This document shows, one piece after another, positions 26,164 to 36,063 of a stretch of 64,000 nt of DNA (the stretch's first letter is position 1; every line of letters begins with the position of its first letter). A program made the translations under genes and the position numbers. The notes beneath the pieces are model-generated. The model did not search any database and was not told the DNA's origin. It saw nothing but the letters and a program-made list of their open reading frames with translations. The stretch is from Cytophagaceae bacterium (GTDB lineage Bacteria; Bacteroidota; Bacteroidia; Cytophagales; Spirosomataceae). The stretch lies in NCBI GenBank assembly GCA_027486845.1, contig JAIXOL010000027.1, positions 124,001 to 188,000 on the forward strand, in the 5' to 3' direction.

Positions 26164-26354
26164 GTCTGATAACGGGTTTGTTTAAGTAGGCTGAAAAAAG
26201 TATTGTAATATTCTTGATTTTTTTTAATAAATACTCAATAAAATCTAATAAATTTGAATTATAAGTTTTCCACAGTTAAGAAACCATGAGTCAAAAGAAT
26301 TGATTTAAAGCAAAACCCTTCTTTACAACGCAATATCAACCTCAACTATTGAAT

Positions 26355-27539
26355 ATGAGAAATTATTCCTTTTTTCAGTTTTTAGTACTTTTTAGTACAC
26401 AAATTCTTTTTGCACAAAACCCTGCCATTCAGTCTTCTACGCTTATTTTTCCGCTTCAAGAAAAACACGTACATGCCAGTAGTATTGTTGCATTACCAAA
26501 CGGTGATTTTTTGTGCGTTTGGTTTAATGGAAGTGGTGAACGCACTTCTGATGATGTAAAATTAATGGGTGCAAGGCTCGAAAAAGGTAAAACCAATTGG
26601 TCAGAGCCATTTTTAATGGCCGATACTCCCAATATTCCTGATTGTAATCCAGTACTTTTTTTAAACCATGAAAAAAAGCTTTTCCTAGTTTGGATTGCTG
26701 TTCAAGCAAACAAATGGGAACAATCAATTTTGAGATTTCGTACATCAATAGATTATCAGAAAAGTGGTTCACCAATTTGGAATTGGCAAGATAATATTTT
26801 GCTAAAACCCGATGATAATTTTGCTAAAGAAGTAGCCCAAAGATTGAAAGAAATACCACCAAGCTCAGCAGGATGGGCAGGTTATGCACCAAAATATGAT
26901 GAATTAATCATTTCAGCAAGCAATGACCCAACAAAGCGTAGTTTTGGGTGGATGACTCGCATAAAACCGCTCCTTTTACCAAATAAACGTATCGTTTTGC
27001 CGCTTTATTCTGATGGTTTCAATATGTCGATAATGGCAATTTCGGATGATGATGGCTCAACTTGGCGGCCAAGTTTACCTTTGGTTGGCCGAGGGCCAAT
27101 TCAGCCTGCAATTATTCAAAAGAAAAATGGCAATCTTTATGCACTCATGCGAGACAGCGGTGATGACCCTGCACGAGTACACATGAGCGAGTCAAAAGAC
27201 AATGGTGAGACTTGGCAGGTAAGCACCAAAACTGCAATTCCGAATACTGCAAGCGTCGAGCTTTTGGTACTACAAGATGGTCGATGGGCTTTTCTTGGCA
27301 ATGATATTGACGACGGACGTTACAGAATCGGCTTATTTTTGTCGGATAATGAAGGAAAAACTTGGAACTGGAAAACCTATCTCGAAAAAGTTGAACCCAA
27401 TAAAGGTAGTTTTTCGTATCCATCTTTGATTCAAACTGCAGATGGATTGCTACATATTACTTATTCGTACCATCTCGAAAAAGATAAAAAATCTATTAAG
27501 TATGTGGTTTTAAATCCTTTGAAAATTACGAACAATTGA
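26355..27539 (+). CDS. Sialidase-family (BNR repeat) exported protein
   Basis: 394 residues from the ATG at 26355; the frame also has a TTG two codons up. A signal peptide (ending Q-I-L-F-A-Q) is followed by a six-bladed sialidase-type propeller. Asp-box motifs are visible at S-D-D-D-G-S-T-W, S-K-D-N-G-E-T-W and S-D-N-E-G-K-T-W. The N-terminal blade has H-A-S-S-I-V-A-L-P-N-G-D rather than an R-I-P sialidase signature, so true sialidase activity is doubtful. First gene of a four-gene run; likely acts on an extracellular glycan. Confidence 0.8.
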   Translation: MRNYSFFQFLVLFSTQILFAQNPAIQSSTLIFPLQEKHVHASSIVALPNGDFLCVWFNGSGERTSDDVKLMGARLEKGKTNWSEPFLMADTPNIPDCNPVLFLNHEKKLFLVWIAVQANKWEQSILRFRTSIDYQKSGSPIWNWQDNILLKPDDNFAKEVAQRLKEIPPSSAGWAGYAPKYDELIISASNDPTKRSFGWMTRIKPLLLPNKRIVLPLYSDGFNMSIMAISDDDGSTWRPSLPLVGRGPIQPAIIQKKNGNLYALMRDSGDDPARVHMSESKDNGETWQVSTKTAIPNTASVELLVLQDGRWAFLGNDIDDGRYRIGLFLSDNEGKTWNWKTYLEKVEPNKGSFSYPSLIQTADGLLHITYSYHLEKDKKSIKYVVLNPLKITNN

Positions 27540-27572
27540 TCTAATTAACTTACAACATCAACCCTTCATCCG

Positions 27573-29789
27573 ATGAAAAATACACTTATACTTCTATTCA
27601 CACTAAAGTTCTGCTTTGTTTTGGCTCAAACCAAACAACCAGTTTATCAAGACAAGCCATATTTGCAAGATTACAGCATTAAATATTATACCAAAGACGC
27701 TGAAGTTTTTCCACAAAAAGCCTATTTAGACCGAAATAGCAATATAAAAATTTACTCAACGGCAGGCTTATTGGTTCCACACAATGGACAGTTTCTTTAT
27801 GCAGGAAATTTGCTCCCCGATAAGACTTATCGAACAATTCAGAACAAAAACATCAAGGCAATTGGACTATACGAAAATCAATTTGTTTTATTAGATGATA
27901 AGACAGTTTTTAGTAATGCTTGGGCAGGAAGTTTATTAGCAAAACACGATTTAACTGATGCAAAATTATTTGTCGGTGGGCATAATTTCGGTTTTCTACT
28001 ATCTAATGGAAAAGCCTTACAAATGATTGACAAAACACAAATTTTATGGAAATTAGACAACTTTAATGATGAAATAATTGACCTAAAATTTCAAGCTACA
28101 ACTAATCTTTTTTGGATTTTGGGCAAAAAGTCAATCTCTACTTTTTCAGCAGAAACAAAGAAAATTAATAGTATTTTTAAAGGATTTGATTTCACAGCTT
28201 TTGATTTTTCGTCAGACAACAAAAATCTATACGTTGGCACAAATGATGGCTATTTTTTAGTTGATATTAACACAAAAAAACAAATCGGCATAAAGCAAAC
28301 CAAAATACCTACGACTGAAATCACATCTATAAAAAGCATTGACAACAAAGTTTGGTTTGGTACTAAAAACGGAGCGTTTGCCTTGAGAAAAGATGAAAAA
28401 TTTGATTATTATAATGGTGAAAGATGGCTTGTCAGCAATGAAATTAAAGACATTTCCGAAGGCCCAGAAAAATCAGTTATGATATTAAGCGATAAAGGGC
28501 TTTCTCAAATTTGTTTCAAGAAAATGACCTTGCACGAAAAAGCCGTTTTCTTTGAAAAACAAGTAAGAACTCGACACATTAGAAATGGTTTCAATGCCTC
28601 GCTGGAAAATATGGAAAAAGGCAATCTCTCGACTGGCTATTTAGCCGACTCTGACAATGATGGACTTTGGACTTCGATGTATTTAGGTGGAGAGATTTTT
28701 AGGTATGTTGTCACAAACGAAGCCGATGCTTTACAAAATTGCCGAGAATCATTAGATGCAATGGAACGACTCTATTCCATTAATCAAATTGCAGGTTTTC
28801 CTGCTCGTTCGTTTGAGAGAAGCGGATTTATTAACCAACTTGCCGACCCCGACCGTTGGCAACATTCGCCTAATAAAGAGTGGGATTGGAAATCAACCAC
28901 TAGCAGTGATGAAGCTATCGGGCATATTTTTGCCTGCGGAGCTATGGCCGAACTCATTAAAAACCCAGAACTCAAAAAACGTTCGATTGCACTCATTGAT
29001 ACGCTCATGGGTCATATTGTACGAAACGATTTTTACCTGATTGATTATGATGGAAAACCAACTACTTGGGGGCGTTGGAATCCAAGTTATGTGAACGCTT
29101 TTCCAACCAACGTTGGCGACAGAAAACTTAATTCTTCCAATATCATTGCCATGTTACAAACAGCTTATTATTTTACACAAAAGTCAATTTACAAAGAAAA
29201 AGCCTTTGAGTTAATGAATAAACACGGCTATTATGAGAACTTAATGCGACCAATGAAACAAATTGGTTATGCTCCCGAAGATGCCGATGCTCACAGCAAA
29301 AAAATGTCAGATGCATGGAATCATTCTGATGATGAAATGTATTTTGTTGGCTATTGGGGATTGTATCGTTACGCTTTTAATGATACGCTCAAAGCTCAAT
29401 ACAAGAAAGCAATCATTGACCATTGGCAGGCAGAAAGACCCGAAAAAGAAGGTTTATGGAATATATTCACGGCTCTGACAGGTACAAAAGATTTTGATTT
29501 AAACGAAGCTGCTTGGTATTTAAGAGAACACCCACTCGACCTCATTGACTGGAAAATTATGAATAGCCACAGGAAGGATATCGAGGAAATTTCTATTAAT
29601 TTCCGAAGCCAAACCATCAAAAATGTGCTACCACCCGATGAGCGACCTATACAGAGGCACAATGCCAATATGTTTAATCTAGACCGAACAAATAACAACG
29701 GAACCTCGGAGCATAGTGCGGGCGATATTTGGTTGCTCCCCTACTGGTTGGGCAGGTATTTAGGTGTGATTAGTCCACCACAAAAATAA
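27573..29789 (+). CDS. Exported propeller plus helical-toroid protein of unknown function
   Basis: 738 residues with a signal peptide (ending F-C-F-V-L-A-Q). Residues ~60-330 look like a beta-propeller built from short hydrophobic strands, with I-D-N-K-V-W-F-G-T-K-N-G-A-F as one blade, in the style of two-component-regulator propellers. From ~350 the sequence becomes helical and aromatic-rich (G-Y-L-A-D-S-D-N-D-G-L-W-T-S-M, P-A-R-S-F-E-R-S-G, D-E-A-I-G-H-I-F-A-C), resembling an (alpha/alpha)6 toroid of the glycoside hydrolase/lyase kind. No catalytic residues can be named. It lies 33 bp after the sialidase-like gene and 12 bp before the DUF3748 gene. Confidence 0.7.
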   Translation: MKNTLILLFTLKFCFVLAQTKQPVYQDKPYLQDYSIKYYTKDAEVFPQKAYLDRNSNIKIYSTAGLLVPHNGQFLYAGNLLPDKTYRTIQNKNIKAIGLYENQFVLLDDKTVFSNAWAGSLLAKHDLTDAKLFVGGHNFGFLLSNGKALQMIDKTQILWKLDNFNDEIIDLKFQATTNLFWILGKKSISTFSAETKKINSIFKGFDFTAFDFSSDNKNLYVGTNDGYFLVDINTKKQIGIKQTKIPTTEITSIKSIDNKVWFGTKNGAFALRKDEKFDYYNGERWLVSNEIKDISEGPEKSVMILSDKGLSQICFKKMTLHEKAVFFEKQVRTRHIRNGFNASLENMEKGNLSTGYLADSDNDGLWTSMYLGGEIFRYVVTNEADALQNCRESLDAMERLYSINQIAGFPARSFERSGFINQLADPDRWQHSPNKEWDWKSTTSSDEAIGHIFACGAMAELIKNPELKKRSIALIDTLMGHIVRNDFYLIDYDGKPTTWGRWNPSYVNAFPTNVGDRKLNSSNIIAMLQTAYYFTQKSIYKEKAFELMNKHGYYENLMRPMKQIGYAPEDADAHSKKMSDAWNHSDDEMYFVGYWGLYRYAFNDTLKAQYKKAIIDHWQAERPEKEGLWNIFTALTGTKDFDLNEAAWYLREHPLDLIDWKIMNSHRKDIEEISINFRSQTIKNVLPPDERPIQRHNANMFNLDRTNNNGTSEHSAGDIWLLPYWLGRYLGVISPPQK

Positions 29790-29801
29790 TTTTGGCACAA
29801 C

Positions 29802-31169
29802 ATGAAAAGCAATATTTTGTTAATTTTTGTCTTATTTACAAGCTGTAAACCAATGTTTTTACCCGAAAAACAACTCACAAATGACCTAACTTACAACCAC
29901 GATTTAGACAATAATGATAATTTTTCACCCGATAATCAATGGTTAATTTATGATACTCGCACTGATCATGGTGGCATTGCAGCTTCAGCCAAAATTGAAA
30001 AAGTTAATGTAAATACGGGCGAGAAAAAAATTGTGTATGAAATAAAAAACAATCAAGCATTTGGGCCAGGGGTTGGAGCGGCGAGTTATTCTTCAGTTTG
30101 TAATCAAATTGTTTTTATTCATGGCTTAAAGAATGTCACCAACGAAAATCCCTATCAGCAATGGCGACGAACCGGCGTGATGATTGATGAATCAATGCCC
30201 AATAAACCTATTTTTATTGATGCCCGTGATACTGCTTTTCCATTTACAAAAGGAGCATTAAGAGGTGGAACTCACAGACACGAATTTAGTGGCGACGGAA
30301 AATGGATTGGCTTTACATATAACGATGCAATCATGAAAGCCTTGGAAGATTCGACTGGAGAAAATCATAATTTAAGAACAATTGGTGTTTCAAAAAAAGG
30401 AAAATCTGTTAATATAATTGATGAAAATAATGGAGAAAATATTTCGGGCGAATGGTTTTCAGCATTGGTTGTTAATGTTGTTTCGAAACCCAAAATAGGA
30501 AGTGATGAAATCAGCAAAGCCGCAAGCGATAGTTGGGTAGGAAATTATGGATATCTTAAACCCAATGGTAAACGCCAATTGGCTCGTGCATTTATCGGAA
30601 CAATTAAAAATGAAAATGGAGAAAATATTGATGAAGTTTTTATCGTCGATATTCCAGAAAACATAGAAATTGATGGTGAATATGGCTTCTTAGAAGGCTC
30701 TGAAACCCAATTACCAAAACCTCCTAAAGGTACTTCTCAAAGACGTTTAACTTTCACATCAAAAACCTCACATGCAGGATGTATTGGAATTGTCAGGTCA
30801 ACTCTTGATGGAAACTTGCTTGCTTTCTTGGCAAAAGACACAAAAAATATGAATCAAATATTTACGATTTCACCAAACGGAGGAAGTCTTAAACAAATTA
30901 CTTTTCACGAATCTAATGTTGAAGGAAGTATACGTTGGCATCCTTCGGGCAAAAGTGTTTTTTATATTTGGAATGGTAGTATTTGCGAGGTTGAAATCAA
31001 TAATAAAGATTTTGATAAGCGACTGAAGATAATTTCAAAGCCAATGAATCCTTCACCAAGTAATTTAGTTTTATCTCATGAGGGCAAAATTTTAGCGTTT
31101 AACAGACTTATAGAAAACCCAACAAAAGGCCTAAAAAGCAAACAAATATTTTTGATAAATCTTGATTGA
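29802..31169 (+). CDS. DUF3748-like beta-propeller lipoprotein
   Basis: 455 residues. The leader M-K-S-N-I-L-L-I-F-V-L-F-T-S-C ends in a lipobox, so it is predicted to be a lipoprotein. The body carries TolB/PD40-like propeller strands (D-N-Q-W-L-I-Y-D-T-R, G-D-G-K-W-I-G-F-T-Y, I-R-W-H-P-S-G-K-S-V-F-Y-I-W) and the G-G-T-H-R-H-E-F-S region expected for DUF3748. Biochemical role unknown. Tightly packed in the sialidase-like/DHDPS-like run. Confidence 0.75.
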   Translation: MKSNILLIFVLFTSCKPMFLPEKQLTNDLTYNHDLDNNDNFSPDNQWLIYDTRTDHGGIAASAKIEKVNVNTGEKKIVYEIKNNQAFGPGVGAASYSSVCNQIVFIHGLKNVTNENPYQQWRRTGVMIDESMPNKPIFIDARDTAFPFTKGALRGGTHRHEFSGDGKWIGFTYNDAIMKALEDSTGENHNLRTIGVSKKGKSVNIIDENNGENISGEWFSALVVNVVSKPKIGSDEISKAASDSWVGNYGYLKPNGKRQLARAFIGTIKNENGENIDEVFIVDIPENIEIDGEYGFLEGSETQLPKPPKGTSQRRLTFTSKTSHAGCIGIVRSTLDGNLLAFLAKDTKNMNQIFTISPNGGSLKQITFHESNVEGSIRWHPSGKSVFYIWNGSICEVEINNKDFDKRLKIISKPMNPSPSNLVLSHEGKILAFNRLIENPTKGLKSKQIFLINLD

Positions 31170-31233
31170 ATCAATAAAGACCACTTTGGCAAAGAAAAAT
31201 ATAAAATAACAATATTCAACCTATCCTAAAACA

Positions 31234-32166
31234 ATGAGTTTATTACCTAAAGGGCTTTGGCCTGTGATGATTACACCTTTCAAACCCAACAATCAGATTG
31301 ATATTGATGGCTTAGAAAGACTAACAAATATGTATCTTGATGCTGGCTCGAATGGCATGTTTGCTAACTGTCTATCAAGTGAAATGTATCAACTCACCAC
31401 TGATGAACGTTTACTGCTAACAAGTAGCGTTGTTAAATTTTGTGATGGCAAAGTGCCAGTTGTGGCCACAGGAACTTTTAATCGTGGCGGAGCTTCAAAC
31501 ATAGATTTTATAAAAAAAATATACGATACAGGCATAAATGCAGTAATCTTGATAACAAGTATGCTCGTAGAACCTGATGAAAATGATGATGTCTTGAAAT
31601 CTCGCTTGGAAGACATTATGAATGCAACAGAAAACATTCCTTTGGGTGTCTATGAATGTCCAGTTCCTTACAAACGTCTTTTAAGTACCGAAATGCTAAA
31701 ATGGATGGCATCGACAGGGCGTTTTGTTTATCATAAAGATACAAGTTGTAATTCAATCTCATTAGAGCGTAAGTCGAATGCCATAAAAGACACAAATTTT
31801 GGCCTTTATAATGCCGATACTGCCACTGCCCTCGATTCGCTCGAATCGGGTGCAAGAGGAATTTCACCTATTTCAGCAAATTTTTATCCAGAGCCTTACA
31901 GTTATTTACTAAATGAGTTTTTTGCCAATGGCAGAACAAAAAAACTGAATCAATTACACGCAATTCTAACGATGATGGATAGAGTAACGCATACCTTTTA
32001 TCCGTTCTCGGCTAAATTATTCCTACAAAAAAGAGGCTTGAAAATCGAAACTAATAGCAGAATTCCAACAGATATGCTTACAAATGTAGATACAATCAGA
32101 TTTAATGCTTTGATGGATTCATTTAAAGTAATTTCCGAAATATATGATATAAAATCGGTAATCTAA
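31234..32166 (+). CDS. DHDPS/N-acetylneuraminate-lyase family class I aldolase, divergent active site
   Basis: 310-residue TIM-barrel aldolase. The N-terminus G-L-W-P-V-M-I-T-P-F is typical of the family. The Schiff-base lysine is in F-V-Y-H-K-D-T-S (~169), and Y-E-C-P-V-P (~139) replaces the usual Y-N-V-P. The pyruvate-binding loop, normally G-T-T-G-E, reads C-L-S-S-E (~48-52), so the substrate probably differs from both aspartate semialdehyde and N-acetylneuraminate. No signal peptide. Last gene of the four-gene run, suggesting it handles a keto-acid or sugar acid released by the exported enzymes. Confidence 0.85.
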   Translation: MSLLPKGLWPVMITPFKPNNQIDIDGLERLTNMYLDAGSNGMFANCLSSEMYQLTTDERLLLTSSVVKFCDGKVPVVATGTFNRGGASNIDFIKKIYDTGINAVILITSMLVEPDENDDVLKSRLEDIMNATENIPLGVYECPVPYKRLLSTEMLKWMASTGRFVYHKDTSCNSISLERKSNAIKDTNFGLYNADTATALDSLESGARGISPISANFYPEPYSYLLNEFFANGRTKKLNQLHAILTMMDRVTHTFYPFSAKLFLQKRGLKIETNSRIPTDMLTNVDTIRFNALMDSFKVISEIYDIKSVI

Positions 32167-32177
32167 TTTTAATGGAA

Positions 32178-32213
32178 TGAAAACCCAAAACGATTTAGAC
32201 TTTTTGGGTTTTC
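32178..32213. terminator. Convergent terminator hairpin
   Basis: GAAAACCCAAAA-type arm (~32179-32190) pairs with TTTTGGGTTTTC (~32202-32213), between the aldolase gene and the end of the SAM hydrolase gene, whose stop codon it overlaps. Confidence 0.7.
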
Positions 32214-33129
32214 ACAATTTCTTCAACACCACCTTCCAATTTATACCACTTCTAACATTATATTTTTTTGAAAAATCATCCATATTGATTCCAAAAGACA
32301 GATTCAGTAAACTATTCATATAGCAGAGATTTTCTCCTTCTTTCACATCTCCAAATGTATGAACATAAGGCATTTGTGCTTCAAAAACTTTCTTTTCACC
32401 ATCAAATATTTTCACTAAAAGCTGATTACCAATCTTTAATCCAAGCTGATTCATAATTTTTTGGTCAATATTTGTCCATACATTTCCATATTGAATATCT
32501 AAAATGGAGATTCCGCCTGAAATTAAGCCATTTTCAAATTTTGGTTTTGGATAATCCAACATAACTAACTTATTATAAGCTACCTTCTCTCCTATTTCTT
32601 CAAAAGAAATCTTTTCTGAAGCAAGTTTTGCACCAGAAAATGCAAATACATCGCGTCCAAAAAATGTATATGAATTTTGAGAATTTGGCAAACGATTGGC
32701 CGCCGAAATCTCACGAATTTCATCAATTCCTTCGTTTTCAGCCACTAATGTAAACAAACCATTATCGGGACCAACAAAATAGTGATTGGCTTTGGTTTTC
32801 AAAATAATTGATTTGCGTTCAGTACCCACTCCGGGGTCAACCACACAAACAAACACAGTTCCTTCTGCCCAATATGGAGCAGTTTGCTGCAATCTGAAAG
32901 CACCTTCCCAAATATCATATGCTGGAATTTCGTGCGTAAGATCATGAATCATAAGATTTGGAGCTAAATTCAAGACTACGCCTTTCATAGCAGCCACTGC
33001 AGCATCTTTTGTACCAAAATCAGTCATCAAAACTAAAGCCGAACTTTGAGTATTTATTTTAGTGTAAAATACTGATAATAAGGCGATTGCTAAAACAATA
33101 AATAGAGGAATTATTGTCTTTTTGGACAT
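32212..33129 (-). CDS. SAM hydrolase / SAM-dependent halogenase family protein (DUF62)
   Basis: 305 residues from the ATG at 33129, which gives a hydrophobic N-terminal anchor or signal (M-S-K-K-T-I-I-P-L-F); the frame extends further upstream without features. The family signatures L-M-T-D-F-G-T-K-D (~38), V-V-D-P-G-V-G (~105) and Y-F-V-G-P-D-N-G-L-F (~125) are clear, along with F-F-G-R-D-V-F-A. Relatives hydrolyse S-adenosylmethionine to adenosine and methionine; the halogenase branch has an added loop not seen here. An exported or membrane-anchored version is a little unusual. Confidence 0.88.
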   Translation of the reverse strand: MSKKTIIPLFIVLAIALLSVFYTKINTQSSALVLMTDFGTKDAAVAAMKGVVLNLAPNLMIHDLTHEIPAYDIWEGAFRLQQTAPYWAEGTVFVCVVDPGVGTERKSIILKTKANHYFVGPDNGLFTLVAENEGIDEIREISAANRLPNSQNSYTFFGRDVFAFSGAKLASEKISFEEIGEKVAYNKLVMLDYPKPKFENGLISGGISILDIQYGNVWTNIDQKIMNQLGLKIGNQLLVKIFDGEKKVFEAQMPYVHTFGDVKEGENLCYMNSLLNLSFGINMDDFSKKYNVRSGINWKVVLKKL

Positions 33130-33187
33130 AAGATTGAAAAGGTTTGATTTTGTAGGTACAAAATAACAACGATACAGCTTTAAAATT

Positions 33188-33199
33188 GTATTTTTACGC
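33188..33199 (+). promoter_or_regulatory. Candidate leuS promoter element GTATTTTTACGC
   Basis: Contains TATTTTTA, close to TAnnTTTG, 48 nt upstream of the leuS ATG. The identical 12-mer lies on the minus strand at 60461-60472, 26 nt upstream of another start. Confidence 0.3.
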
Positions 33200-33246
33200 A
33201 AATTTTATTCGCTCATTCAAGCAATCACTCATTCAAAATTCAAGAA

Positions 33247-36057
33247 ATGTCGGAGTTTAATCATCGTGAAATTGAAAAAAAATGGCAACAAGTTTGGGAA
33301 GAAAACCAAACTTATAAAGTAGAAATCGACCACACTAAGCCAAAGTTTTATGTGTTGGATATGTTTCCGTATCCTTCGGGAGCTGGTCTGCATGTTGGTC
33401 ATCCACTGGGCTATATCGCAACCGATATTTATTCAAGATACAAACGTCTTAAAGGTTTTAATGTGCTTCACCCAATGGGTTTCGACTCGTTTGGTCTTCC
33501 TGCAGAACAATATGCGATTCAGACAGGACAGCATCCTGCCGTTACGACCGAAAATAATATTACGACTTATATTAGTCAATTAAAGAAAATTGGATTTTGC
33601 TACGATTGGAGTCGTGAGGTACGTACTTCGGACGCTAAATATTATAAATGGACGCAATGGATTTTCATGGAATTGTTCAATTCTTGGTATAACAAAGAAT
33701 CTGACAAAGCTGAAGCCATTGAAACTTTATATGCAAAATTTGAACAAAATGGAACATCGGGCCTAAAGGCAGCTTGCAATGATGAAACTTCAAGTTTCAC
33801 GGCCGAAGAATGGAAATCTTTTAGCGAAACTGAGAAATACAAAATTTCACTCGATTATCGCTTGACTTATCTTTCTGATGCTGTTGTTAATTTCTGCCCG
33901 GCACTCGGAATGGTTTTATCGAACGATGAAGTAAAAGATGGCGTTTCAGAGCGTGGTGGATACCCAGTCGTTCAGAAAAAAATGCAACAATGGGTCATGA
34001 GAATCACAGCTTATGCCGACCGTTTGATTAGCGGTTTGGATTTAGTTGATTGGTCAGATTCATTGAAAGAACAACAAAAAAACTGGATTGGCCGCTCGGT
34101 TGGAGCAATGGTTAAATTTGGTCTTGAAAGCAATGCTGATTCTAAAATTGAAGTTTTCACGACCCGTGTTGATACAATTTATGGCGTTTCATTCATGGTT
34201 TTAGCTCCTGAACATGAATTTGTAGCTTCTTTGACAACTCCTGAGCAAAAAGAAAGCATAGAAAATTATATTTCCGAAACTCAAAAACGTTCTGAACTCG
34301 ACCGTATGTCTGATGTAAGAACGGTTTCGGGTGCTTTTACAGGTAGCTATTGTATCAATCCTTTTAGTGGAGAAAAAGTGCCTATTTGGATTGCAGATTA
34401 CGTATTGGCTGGCTATGGAACGGGTGCAGTTATGGGTGTACCTTCGGGTGACCAACGTGACTGGAATTTTGCAACACATTTTGGGTTGCCAATCGTACAA
34501 ATACTTGATGCACAAGCAGATATTGAAACCCAAGCTGATGCTACCAAAGAAGGTAAATATATTAATTCGGGCATGATTAACGGCCTTAATTATAAGGAAG
34601 CGACTGCTAAATTGATTGCTTTCATGGAACAAAATGGCATTGGAAAAGGTAAGGTAAATTATCGTTTGCGTGATGCGGTTTTTGCTCGTCAACGTTATTG
34701 GGGCGAGCCTGTGCCTGTTTTCTTTAAAGATAATCCAGGCGGTGAACCGCTTCCATATTTAATTGATAAAGAAGATTTGCCATTGGTTTTACCAGAAATT
34801 GACAAATATCTACCAACCGAAGATGGCGAACCACCTTTGGGCCGTGCCGAAGGCTGGAATTATAAAGGCAATGAATACGAACTAAGCACTATGCCTGGTT
34901 GGGCGGGTAGTAGTTGGTATTGGTTCAGATACATGGACGCTCATAACGACCAAGAGTTTGCCTCGAAAGAAGCGATTGACTACTGGCAAAATGTGGATTT
35001 ATATTTAGGCGGAACGGAACACGCAACTGGACATTTATTGTATAGCCGTTTCTGGAATAAATTCTTGAAAGATAGAGGGTATGTGCCGCAAGAAGAATAT
35101 GCTATGAAACTCATCAATCAAGGTATGATTATGGGACGTTCGAGTTTTGTTTATCGCTTGAAAGATTCAGAAAAAGTAACTTTTGTATCTTATGGTTTAA
35201 AAGACCAATACGAGACAACAAAACTTCATGTTGATGTAAATATTGTAGAAAATGATGTTTTGGATATAGAAAAATTCAAAGCAACAAGAAATGACATTGG
35301 CGATGACCCTCAATTTATTTTGGAGGATGGCGGTTCTTCACACGGAAAATATGTTTGTGGTTCGGAAGTAGAAAAAATGTCAAAATCGAAGTACAATGTA
35401 GTAAATCCAGATACGATTGTTGAGAAATACGGTGCTGATACATTCCGTCTTTACGAAATGTTTTTGGGGCCATTGACCGAAAGCAAGCCTTGGGATACAC
35501 GTGGTATTGAAGGCACGTATAGATTTGTGCGTAAGTTATGGCGAATGTTCTTCGACCAAAACGGCAAAAATTTGGTAGTTGATACCGAACCAACCAAAGA
35601 AGAATTGAAGGCTTTGCACAAAACAATCAAAAAAGTAAACGAAGATATTGAGTCATTCTCATTCAACACCTCGGTGAGTTCGTTTATGATTTGTGTAAAT
35701 GAACTTTCTGATTTGAAATGCCATAAAAAAGCCATTCTTGAAAAATTAGTTGTAATTCTTTCACCTTATGCACCCCACGTAGCGGAGGAATTATGGCAAA
35801 TTTTAGGGAATGCTGATAGCATTACGGTTCAAGAATTTCCTGTTTTTGAGGCAAAACATTTGATTGAAGATTCATTTGAATATCCGATTCAGATAAATGG
35901 CAAAGTGCGTGCAACGCTTAACTTCCCTGCCGATATGAGTAAAGAAGAAATTGAGAAATTGGTTTTAGAAAATGATTTAGTATTGAAATGGTTGGAAGGT
36001 GCAACACCGAAAAAAATCATTGTTGTGCCGAAGCGGATTGTAAATGTGGTGATATAA
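33247..36057 (+). CDS. leuS: Leucine--tRNA ligase
   Basis: 936-residue class Ia synthetase that charges tRNA-Leu. The HIGH motif is in P-Y-P-S-G-A-G-L-H-V-G-H-P-L-G-Y (~43-57). The CP1 editing domain includes T-R-V-D-T-I-Y-G and T-G-A-V-M-G-V-P. The KMSKS motif is E-K-M-S-K-S-K-Y-N-V (~710). Long inserts relative to E. coli (residues ~145-175 and ~640-700) are probably lineage-typical. A terminator follows immediately. Confidence 0.97.
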   Translation: MSEFNHREIEKKWQQVWEENQTYKVEIDHTKPKFYVLDMFPYPSGAGLHVGHPLGYIATDIYSRYKRLKGFNVLHPMGFDSFGLPAEQYAIQTGQHPAVTTENNITTYISQLKKIGFCYDWSREVRTSDAKYYKWTQWIFMELFNSWYNKESDKAEAIETLYAKFEQNGTSGLKAACNDETSSFTAEEWKSFSETEKYKISLDYRLTYLSDAVVNFCPALGMVLSNDEVKDGVSERGGYPVVQKKMQQWVMRITAYADRLISGLDLVDWSDSLKEQQKNWIGRSVGAMVKFGLESNADSKIEVFTTRVDTIYGVSFMVLAPEHEFVASLTTPEQKESIENYISETQKRSELDRMSDVRTVSGAFTGSYCINPFSGEKVPIWIADYVLAGYGTGAVMGVPSGDQRDWNFATHFGLPIVQILDAQADIETQADATKEGKYINSGMINGLNYKEATAKLIAFMEQNGIGKGKVNYRLRDAVFARQRYWGEPVPVFFKDNPGGEPLPYLIDKEDLPLVLPEIDKYLPTEDGEPPLGRAEGWNYKGNEYELSTMPGWAGSSWYWFRYMDAHNDQEFASKEAIDYWQNVDLYLGGTEHATGHLLYSRFWNKFLKDRGYVPQEEYAMKLINQGMIMGRSSFVYRLKDSEKVTFVSYGLKDQYETTKLHVDVNIVENDVLDIEKFKATRNDIGDDPQFILEDGGSSHGKYVCGSEVEKMSKSKYNVVNPDTIVEKYGADTFRLYEMFLGPLTESKPWDTRGIEGTYRFVRKLWRMFFDQNGKNLVVDTEPTKEELKALHKTIKKVNEDIESFSFNTSVSSFMICVNELSDLKCHKKAILEKLVVILSPYAPHVAEELWQILGNADSITVQEFPVFEAKHLIEDSFEYPIQINGKVRATLNFPADMSKEEIEKLVLENDLVLKWLEGATPKKIIVVPKRIVNVVI

Positions 36058-36063
36058 TATTTT

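Noticed and set aside
26355..27539. Confident sialidase (neuraminidase) activity
   Set aside because: Asp boxes support the fold, but the R-I-P motif and arginine triad were not convincingly found.
32212..33129. Fluorinase/chlorinase assignment for the SAM hydrolase family gene
   Set aside because: The extra loop typical of halogenases is not visible and no halogen-metabolism genes are nearby; the hydrolase branch is the safer call.
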